This document shows, in pieces, positions 56,011 through 64,000 of a stretch of DNA of 64,000 bases. Position 1 is the stretch's first letter; each line of letters begins with the position of its first letter. The stretch is from Bos javanicus (taxonomy: Eukaryota > Chordata > Mammalia > Artiodactyla > Bovidae), in contig NC_083897.1 in assembly GCF_032452875.1 (NCBI RefSeq), positions 5,376,854-5,440,853 on the forward strand. Direction: 5' to 3'. Made by a program: the position numbers and the translations under genes. The notes under the pieces are model-generated. The model did not search any database and was not told the origin of the DNA. It worked only from the letters and a program-made list of their open reading frames with translations.

Positions 56011-57874
56011 AAAAACATTTTCAGAAGCATGACACCCAGTATGCTCAGGAATAGGTGTAACATCGAGTGAAAGGGAACGGGATGATAGAGCAGGTGTTTA
56101 ATCTGGCCTGTCTGAAACATTTGTCCTATTTGCAAGGTTCAGAAAAAGAGTTCAGTTGGGGATCCCCATGTCTAAAAATATTTGAAATGTTCAAATCAAA
56201 TGATAAACCATTAAATAAGTTGTATCTCCTTCCATGACAAATATACCTTGCTAATGAGTCGAAAGGCCAGGTTGGGATTTAGTATTCTCAGACTCCTCTA
56301 AGTTCTGCCCTGATGGTGTCGGAAGAGCTGCCCTCCTTCCCTTCCCCCATCCATTCCCTGGCTCCAAGGCCAGGCCGCATCCCCTTCTGGGCCTACAACC
56401 CCTCCTTGGACCTGGGAGCACCCACCCCAGCAGTGAGTGCAGTCAGCCCTCCCCAGGACAGGTCTAAGAGGAGCACACGGGCCCTGGAAGCAGGCTAGGG
56501 ACTGTTCAGGACTGCCAGGTATCTGGAGCATGGGCTAGCAGGGACACAGCCCTTGTTCCCATGGGCTGGGCTCCTGGCCCTGGCGGGAGGGGTGTGGCTG
56601 GAAGAGGACCAAAGTGGCCCTCTAAAGCGTAGAGCTCAAGACAGAGATACCTCTGCCTGGGCCTGGAAGCAATACTGTTTCAACAACTAGCACCACAGAA
56701 ATACTAACAAATCAGAACCAGGTTGAAGGGCCTGAAATTGTACTAGTTGACCTGCCCTTTTAGTTGAAATAATGGTGACAGGGAGTGCTTTGCCTTCTGT
56801 CTCACCATGTGGTTCTAGCCATAAGGAATAATATAACACATTTTAAAATGTCAACACTCGTGACCAAAAAAAAAAGTTGTGGGGATCCTAAGTTTACTTC
56901 ACTTTAACTGACATTAAATACCTACGAAGAGGAAAATTCGTTGCCTACGGCTTTGGGAAAGAAAGATAGATAAAACCCTTAAGGTCCCAGCCATTTAAAG
57001 GTTCAGTACACGGGTTGGTTTTGATGGAATAGGTGGATGTAGTGTGTGTATTTGCATGTGCACACAGTTAGAATAGAAGACATGCCACCACAGAACATGA
57101 CAGTATGTTATCAGTTATCTACAAGAAGGTCAGGAGCCGAGCCCGTGGGAACAAAGTATGCTCCAGCTAGACCATGTTTCAGATACCTAGGAAGCCTGAA
57201 GTAAATGCAGAAATGAGCCCATCGAGTCTCAAACCCCCAGGCCCTTCCCCTTCTCTGATCCTCCACTCTGGTCATCTACAACTTTATCTTTTTTTTACCT
57301 TAAACAGAGTTCAAAGATTAAGTCCACTTTCTCCCTTTTCTCTTTTTATTTTTACTTATTGTGACATACTTCTGTTCTGCACAAAATTATAAAGAATACT
57401 ACTATAAACACTATTTGCCCACCAGTTTAAGAAATGTAAATTAGAGATAGAGTTGAAGCCCACTATGTATCCCTCCCCAATAGGATCGCTGTCCTTGACT
57501 TTCCCCGAGGCAACCACCATCTTAAATGCGGTTTATCTTTCCATTGCATGCCTTTCTGTATGCTTGCATATGCATACATCCTCACAGGCAACTCTGTATG
57601 TATCTACTATCCATTCCTGCTGAGTGAAGCTTCTCTTAGACTTCATATACCCGGTATCATGTCTGTGACTTTCTGGAACCAGCTCTGTCCCTGGGTATTT
57701 TTCTGGTGCCATCCCCTATCCACAGCCTCTGTCTGTCTCAGCGCCTGTGAATCCTAATTTCCTCGCCAGTCCAGCCCCTACCGTCCTGTTCAATTTACCT
57801 CCAGCAGCCCCAAGGCAGTGAACAAAGGCTGGTCACCATAGGTGGGTCTCAACTTCTCCCCCTGTGGCTGTCAA
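56011..57874. other. Intergenic DNA, no gene recognised (copy 2)
   Basis: Counterpart of 28,561-30,432. Confidence 0.5.
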
Positions 57875-58041
57875 CCAGTGCTTCGCAAACCTTGGCTGCA
57901 TCAGAATCCCCTGGAGGGCTTGTTAAAACAGACTACTGAGCCCCACTCCCAGTTTCTGATTCACAGGTCTTGAGTGGAGCCTAAGAGTTCGTGGGTGATG
58001 CTAATAATGCTATTTTAAGGACCAAACTTTGAGAACCAGTG
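57875..58041 (+). mobile_element. MER5A/B-like remnant, copy 2
   Basis: Counterpart of 30,433-30,601. Confidence 0.8.
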
Positions 58042-58213
58042 CTCCAAATCAGCATCTGGGCTCAGGCTCAGCAGCACCATCTGGCCTCCAGGCAAGCTGG
58101 GCCATCCCTCAGGTTTCCTTCAAAAGCACCCAGCAGTACTATGAAATACACATATAACACAAGTCCTGTGTACTTTTAAATGTTCTAGTAGCCACATCTA
58201 AAATGTAAAAAGA

Positions 58214-58442
58214 GGGCATCCCTGGTGGTCTAGTGGTTAAGAATCCACCTTGCAGTGCAGGGGACACAGGTTCAATCCCTGGTACAGGAAGATCCCACAT
58301 GCTGAGGGGCAACTAAGCCCATGTGCCCAGCTCTGAAGCCCGTTTGCCCTAGAGCTCATGCTCCACAAGAGAAGCCACCTCAGTGAGAACCTGTGCACCG
58401 TAAGAGGAGAAAGCCCACGTGTAGCACTAAATACATTTTTGA
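58214..58442 (+). mobile_element. CHR-type SINE, copy 2
   Basis: Counterpart of 30,774-31,000. Confidence 0.8.
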
Positions 58443-59065
58443 AAAAGTAAAAAGAAACTGGAGAAAATAATTTAATGCTATATTTAATACTAGATTATCG
58501 TTTCAATGTTTAATTAGTCATTAATGAGACATTACACCATTTTTTACATTTGTAGCACATTTCAACTCAGATTAGCCACATTTTCAATGCTCAGTAGCCA
58601 CACATGGCTAGTGACTAGTACAGTAAACAAGTTCAGATCTAAAGCCTTGACCTCTATTTCTGTCTTTAAAAAACTGTTTTAAATACAAATTTTTGGGGGG
58701 CCTCAATAAAAGAATTTACAACAGGCTTATCAAATGATGGAATGTGATGATGCCTTCCAATGATGTAAAACGGCTTCTCATTTTTAAAGAGATTTAAATC
58801 AGGATTATTTATATACATAAATTCATCTACATTTCAGTTTACTACTTTAAAACTTAGCTTTAACTAGAACAAATGCTGTCAAATATATCTGTGGAAGATA
58901 AAACCCAATTAGATATTGGATTTTTTATTAGATATTATTAGACAGTTGCTTTTTGGGGGATGGATTTGGGAAGGAAATCAATGTTAATAATATTCCCATG
59001 GGCTTCTGAAAAATCTAAAAATAGCGAACAATGGATCCTTTCTTCTTTCTCTGTCTTCTTTCTAG
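58443..59065. other. Intergenic DNA, no gene recognised (copy 2)
   Basis: Counterpart of 31,001-31,624. Confidence 0.5.
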
Positions 59066-59182
59066 TCTTCCAAACTGCAGGAAGAAATGAGAGAAAATGA
59101 ACGATTATACAGCATCAGTCAGCACCAGAAACTTTCTAAATCTAAGAAAACAGTCAGCCTTATGGATATCTGCTGCATCTGA
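59066..59182 (+). other. Exon-like open segment, copy 2
   Basis: A long polypyrimidine tract and tttctag precede a frame of 38 codons and a TGA (59,180-59,182). It begins S-S-K-L-Q-E-E-M-R-E-N-E-R-L-Y-S and continues with a lysine/serine-rich part (K-L-S-K-S-K-K-T-V-S). It could be a terminal coding exon or a remnant of one. No ATG-bearing first exon on the plus strand was identified. Confidence 0.3.
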
Positions 59183-60099
59183 GGGTTGTATCTCAACAAG
59201 GAGAGAAGAAAAACACATTTTCCTCTTGTAACCTTCACCCTGGATACTGGGTGCATGTACAACCTGATGGCTTCAATCATGTGATCCTACCAACCTTGTC
59301 TCCCTCTTGCCCAACACCATAAATGCTTTTTTTTGCCCCCTTCTTTTGTGAGGCTAGTCTGGGACTAAAATCGCTCTTTCTGCCTTAAAAGCCTGTGCTC
59401 ACTCCACAGATGATACTCCCTTACCCTCCCAGACCCTCGGTTTCCATGTCTACCATATGAGAAAGAGGCTGTTATTATGAAACACATCACTGTGCAAACG
59501 AGGGAGAAAGTGTTAATCATTAAAAGACAATACATATACCTTCACTACCAACTCAGTGATAAACATCAGTCATCCTATGACTGTTTCTTTTGACTGTCAT
59601 ATAAAATACCCAAATCTACAACTGAACAAATATTTCACTATTAATCACTAAATGTGGTCCTACTTGAAATTCTGAACTGTTTGCTATTCGTAAGTAGTTA
59701 CGCTCTAAAAGGGGTCTTCTCTTAATGCAGGCGACTGCACTTCTGTGGTCAAGAAATGAAGGCCAAACTAGTGCACAGCCCAGTTGCTGCTGCTTTTAGT
59801 CATTGTTTTCTAAAGAAATACTGGTCTTAGGTACTGACACATTTACAACTTGTTGGTAGTCTTACAGATAGAGGACAAAAGACCTCATAAGAACAAATGA
59901 GAAGCCATGAAGTGTATTTCACTTCAAGCTCTTTATATTAGTGGGAACAGGAATGTTCTATAAACATTAGGTAAATTTGAGTTGTTGAACTAATTTCAAA
60001 CCAACGTTTTCTTAATTTACTCCGAGAATTAAAAAGCAAAAACAAAATTGGTAAATGCCTGGGAACAGCTGGGTTATTTTCAAAGCTATACACAGATAC
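59183..60099. other. Non-coding DNA downstream of CT47 exon 2, copy 2
   Basis: Counterpart of 31,746-32,654; a third CT47 exon was looked for and not found. Confidence 0.4.
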
Positions 60100-60241
60100 C
60101 TGGGCTTTCTGGGCCTGTCCTTTGCTGGGTCCAGATCCTTTTCTGGTTCTTCTTGTTTTCTGTTATACTTCTTTTCTTTCCCCTCACTTTTGGTGCCCTG
60201 CGCCTCTTCTTTGGAGTTCTCATCCTGGCATTCAGCTGTTT
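60100..60241 (-). CDS. CT47A-like: CT47-like exon 2, copy 2
   Basis: 142 bp, same boundaries and phase as 32,655-32,796. The charged K/E-rich C-terminal segment differs from copy 1 at only a few residues (for example E-E-A-Q-G-T-K against E-E-V-Q-G-T-R). This contrasts with the heavily changed centre of exon 1. Confidence 0.75.
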
Positions 60242-61766
60242 CTTTAGAGAGGAATAATAGACTTTGGGACCAGACATTCACAGAAAAAACATCCCAACAC
60301 CTAAGGAATGGCAAGATATCCAGTACTCTACCCTTAGGAGAAGCAGGAGGACAGAAGCAACTAAGCAAAGAGTAACTGGGGGCCTTCCTTCTGGCGGATG
60401 CAACACTTCCATGGCCCTCATTTGCTGCTGCTTGATCATTTTCACAATGACATTATTTCTTTTTTTCTGGTACATCTGTCACCCTGTGCTACTGATTACT
60501 TGTGCTCAAGGATCAGAATCCTTTGGGTCTGATGCATTCTGGATGTTTTGGCCAGAACTTTTTCGCCAAAATATGCTTCACCTCAATAACAAATTCTATG
60601 GGGAAGCTCCTGAGTTCCTCAATCCCCTAAATATTTCATTTTGACCAAGTGCTCCTGTATAAGTTCATAATGTTTTGGGATCAACTTTCCAAGAATCTTG
60701 ACATTTTTAAAAGCTATGAACCAAATATGAGGTCTGCCATTTGCTTGTTCTCTTCCATGTCCTCTCAAGCTCCCTCTCGAACACCTGCCTCCACTGACCT
60801 TCACCTGTGGGCTCATAACTGGCACTGTTCATCTTAGACCTTTACCAGGGTTGGTAGAGGGCAGCTTATTTTCCCCCCAAACCAAAGAAGTCGTTATGAG
60901 GTTGGGCTTCTACTGGGCCCCTCTGGCCTTCGATTAAAGGAGGCCCTGACTCCCGGCCTCCCCTCCTGAGGCACGCCGCCCCGTCTGAGCCTGCCCCCTC
61001 CTCGGGATCCCTGGTCCCCAGATCCGGCCTGCAGATGCCAGTGTCTCCATCCCTCCCAACTCCCCCCCCCGCCCCTCGAATGCTCACTCTCAGGGGCGAC
61101 AGGCTCCTGTGGCATATCCCGCAAGCTGGGCTCCTCAGACTCCTTGGTGGCCGTCTCCCATAAAGAGGCCTCCTCGGGTGCCTTAGCCTCCTGGGCTTCC
61201 TCCGCCTGCTGCGCCTCCTGGGCTTCCTCAGCCTGCTCCACCTCCTGATCCGGGGCTTCCTCAGCCGGCCCCTCCCCCGATTCCTCCAATGGTACCTGGA
61301 CCTCGGATAACCCGGCCACGGCGGCTGAGCTGTGGTCAGACAAGCGCGGCCTGGTCTGGTACCAGACCAACACGCGGTCGTCATTTGGCGGAAGTATGAC
61401 GTGGTTGTCGGACAAACGGTTCATCATCGAGTGCATCAGATTTAGGACCGTTAGGCTGAAGCCGCTCATGGGGAAGTGGCGCGAGACCACCATGCGGTTC
61501 ACGCCCTGCGCCTGCTCCTCCACCTCCCTCTCCTCAGCCGGCCTGATGTCGGAGTCTCCCTCAGCGTTCCCGCCCTCCAGGGCCGCCTCCCTCGGGCCTC
61601 CTGAAGCCCCCACAGCTGCACCTGCCTCAGCCTCAGGCATGGAGTCACCCCTGCGAGGCTCAGAGTTGCGGTCCACACCGTCACGGGCTCCGGCCTGGGC
61701 CCCCACTGCACCTGTTGGGCCTTCCTGCCCGCCATGGGTCAGATCTCCATCCCCCGTGGTAGACAT
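60100..61766 (-). CDS. CT47A-like: CT47 family cancer/testis antigen, copy 2 (exons 61766-61088 and 60241-60100)
   Basis: Exon 1 gives 226 complete codons from M-S-T-T-G-D-G-D. The acidic N-terminal region is followed by the central block V-V-S-R-H-F-P-M-S-G-F and M-N-R-L-S-D-N-H-V-I-L, which is closer to the human CT47 pattern than copy 1. A repetitive E-E-A-Q-E-A segment (about 175-195) follows. The donor (CTGAGA|gtgagc at 61,087-61,082) splits codon 227 after one base, and exon 2 restores the frame with a P-E-K junction. Intron 1 is 846 bp. The upstream frame is open for a further 72 codons with its own ATG at 61,982, because CAA replaces the TAA present in copy 1. The M-S-T-T start is preferred, since it matches human CT47 and copy 1. 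Molecular function is unknown in the family. Confidence 0.85.
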
Positions 61767-62060
61767 GGTAGCCGGCAGTTGCCTCAGCCGGGCGGGTGAC
61801 GATGGCAATGGCGCAGGTGGTGGCACCCGAAGTGGCTGCCCTGAGAGGAGGCTGAGGGAAGTGAGATGGACCGAGGCAGTCACGGAAGGGACCACAGAGG
61901 AGGCCCCACGACCGGGAGGGTAGGCGGCCAATGGCGGAAGCGTCCGACGGAAGTCGGGCCTCAGGCAGTGGAGCCAGGCCACAGTCGAGGGGCGGGGCCG
62001 GAACAGTTAACGGTGGCATGTGACCCCTCGTCACGAGCTTTGGGCTCATTTGCTGACAAA
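60960..62060. promoter_or_regulatory. CpG island over CT47 exon 1 and promoter, copy 2
   Basis: GC box gaggggcgggg at 61,987-61,998, CCAAT on the plus strand at 61,928-61,932, ETS-like cggaag sites and dense CpG. From the ATG outward it is nearly the same as in copy 1 (about 16 differences in about 450 bases, counted by eye), so both promoters should behave alike. Confidence 0.65.
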
Positions 62061-62169
62061 CAAGGATTGACGTGCTCTGTGTCCAATGAACGGCCAAGGC
62101 CCTTGGTTGTCAAATGGCTCACAATTGCCTACTTGTTCTTTGACGCGTTAGGGTTCTGACATGTCTGGA

Positions 62170-63503
62170 GGTCTTCTAGGGTCGTGTCCCTTATGTAATT
62201 GTGCAGGAAAGTATTTATGAAGGCATCCTGGGCCATGTGAACTGAGAGAAATTTCCCACCTGGGAATTTCCACCTGGTAATGGCTCATGTGAATAGAGAC
62301 AGGGTCATAAAACTGTTGTATATCTCAGATGTTAGCAGTACTAAAAACCTCCGAAGAAGAGAAAGAGAATTTGGACAATTTAACTTAGTGAAAAACAGTT
62401 GGAAAAGAGTAGACAAATTGAAATTAATGCAGTCAGAACTGAATGTTGAGAAGTGTTGGAGAAGTTAGGAGCTAGAAGGTGTATAATGAACCCAGACAAA
62501 TTCACTTAACGCTTTGAAAACTGAATAATAAAAGAGAGTTTTCTTTACAGGATCAGGTCATCTCCTAAGTGCTAAGCATGACGGATGTTAAAAGGGCCAC
62601 CTTCCTAGGATGTTTCAGAGGCAACAGTCCCAGACTTTTTATTGATCTCAAGATCCACTTAGTCCAGACCCCAAGTGTAATTTTGCAAATTATACAGAAA
62701 TTAACTGCTTTTACAGTCATTCTGTAAAAAAAGTTTTGTAGCACTAAAAATGTTTTTTGAAAAAGACATAGCCAATTACATCTGGATGTTACATTTAGGA
62801 AAAATACTAATAAGTCTCATAATTATAAAGAGGGATTTTTTTCCCTTTCATTCAGTTCAGTTCCAACCGAATTTCAGTGTTTGCATTTTTCCTCTGTCTC
62901 ACCTCGGGAATGGAGCATGGTGTTGCTATAAATCATTGGTTTAAATTTGGAAGGCAATGTCAGTAATCTCTAATCCAAAATTCTCATTATAAAGACAGCA
63001 AAAAAGAGGCAGAATCCCAATCTGAGGTCTGAGTTGGTTTAACATTTGCTGCCCTAAGTGATCTTGAAACAGTTACTTATCATTTCTAGGCCTCAGTTTT
63101 ATCATCTGTATAGGTGGCATTCAATGAAAATATGAGTGAGATAGATGGAAGAAGATGGAATTATATTTAGGATACTGAGCATTTGTTGAAAATGTGTTTT
63201 TAGTTTGATTTTGCCTTGTAAGTTGGTGAATGTTTCTAAGTATGTAGTTTTTTTTTTATGTTGTAAAATCTAATAATATTTTCTTTTTTCTTGGTTTAAA
63301 CATCATAAATTTGTACATCTTTTCTCATCCAGAAATGAATTTTGTACTTTCTTCTTTTTGGCTATCTTCTGAGTGTTTACATTTAACTCCTTAATTTGGG
63401 ATCAATAATGACTCACAGTGTTAAATTAAAATCTCAGTTGATTTTTAAACAGCTCACCTATAATACCATTTGTTATACATGAATTCCCCTCTGTAAGGTT
63501 TTG
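62170..63503. other. Upstream intergenic DNA, no gene recognised (copy 2)
   Basis: Counterpart of 34,730-36,061. Confidence 0.5.
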
Positions 63504-63727
63504 TGGGCTTCCGGGGTGGCCCTAGTGGTAAAGAACCTGCCTGCCAATGCAGGAGATGTAAAAGACCCGGATTTGATGCCTGGGCTGGGAAGATTCTGTG
63601 GAGGAGGGCATGGCAATCCATTCCAGTATTCTTTCCTGGAGAATTCTAACGACAGAGGAACCTGGGGGGGCTATAGTCCATAGGGTCACACAGAGTCGGA
63701 CACAACTGAAGCAACTTAGCATGCACA
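63504..63727 (+). mobile_element. Bov-tA SINE, copy 2
   Basis: Counterpart of 36,062-36,288. Confidence 0.8.
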
Positions 63728-64000
63728 CACATAAGGATGTGTGGCCAAGTCCCCTTTAGCATTTCCTATAAAGACAGAAGAGATGCAAGAGAAACACACA
63801 TTCTCTTAGCGTTTCAGGGCTGGAAAGGCCTTTAGATACGGAATCTAAGACCATTCTTTTTTTAAGTAATTAACCTCCAATTGAAATAAATAAATTTAAT
63901 AAAGAAATCTACACACAACAAAAAAAATAATTTTAAAAAAATAAAAAAAATAATAAATACGGAAACTAAAATTTAGAGCTGCTAACTGGCATCCCCAAAG

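Larger units (their letters stand above)
38459..64000. repeat. Segmental duplication, copy 2 (right unit of tandem array)
   Basis: Direct (head-to-tail) duplicate of 1-36,561. It lacks the nested L1 and two segments near 3,381-6,010 and 13,943-14,455 of copy 1. It has gained Bov-A type SINEs at 40,762-41,047, about 44,491-44,668 and 49,166-49,292. The right edge of the duplication is not reached, because the last base still matches copy 1. Confidence 0.93.

Noticed and set aside
1..64000. A new multi-gene biological system
   Set aside because: The only supported cellular gene is CT47-like, twice. Everything else long and open is LINE-derived, antisense or broken.

Overview
The window is mammalian nuclear DNA from a ruminant, most likely a bovid (Bos-like). 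It is full of ruminant-specific retroposons: BovB (RTE) LINEs, Bov-tA, Bov-A and Bov-A2 SINEs, CHR-type tRNA-derived SINEs, and a nearly full-length L1 of the bovine type. There is no bacterial or viral gene organisation. Genes are sparse, and most of the longer open frames lie in LINEs or are chance frames.

Layout. The window holds most of two head-to-tail copies of one large unit. Copy 1 runs from base 1 to about 36,561 and copy 2 from about 38,459 to 64,000. Bases 36,562-38,458 are seen once and are probably the end of copy 1's unit. The offset between matching positions falls from 38,458 at the left to 27,439 at the right. The difference is explained by discrete events: a nested 8.5 kb L1 present only in copy 1, two deletions in copy 2 (about 2.6 kb and 0.5 kb), a Bov-A change inside an LTR, and three SINE insertions seen only in copy 2. 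Both window edges fall inside the duplicated sequence, so this looks like part of a longer tandem array.

Gene content. Each unit carries one recognisable protein-coding gene on the minus strand, a member of the cancer/testis antigen 47 (CT47) family. Copy 1 has exon 1 at 33,660-34,329 and exon 2 at 32,655-32,796. Copy 2 has exon 1 at 61,088-61,766 and exon 2 at 60,100-60,241. Each lies under a GC-rich, CpG-rich promoter. The human CT47 genes form a tandem array on Xq24, so an X-linked bovid array is the natural reading. The two paralogues agree closely in promoter and flanks but differ strongly in the central conserved domain. This is the most interesting biology in the window.

Other content. 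The order along each unit is: BovB tail; Bov-tA; intergenic DNA; CHR SINE; an unidentified broken coding-like stretch on the minus strand; a GC-rich imperfect repeat; MER5A; CHR; Bov-tA; an old antisense L1; a solo LTR; an old sense L1 interrupted by BovB (in copy 1 the BovB is itself interrupted by the young L1); MER5A; CHR; an exon-like fragment; CT47; Bov-tA. I found no CRISPR array, rRNA gene, genuine tRNA gene or previously unknown multi-gene system.
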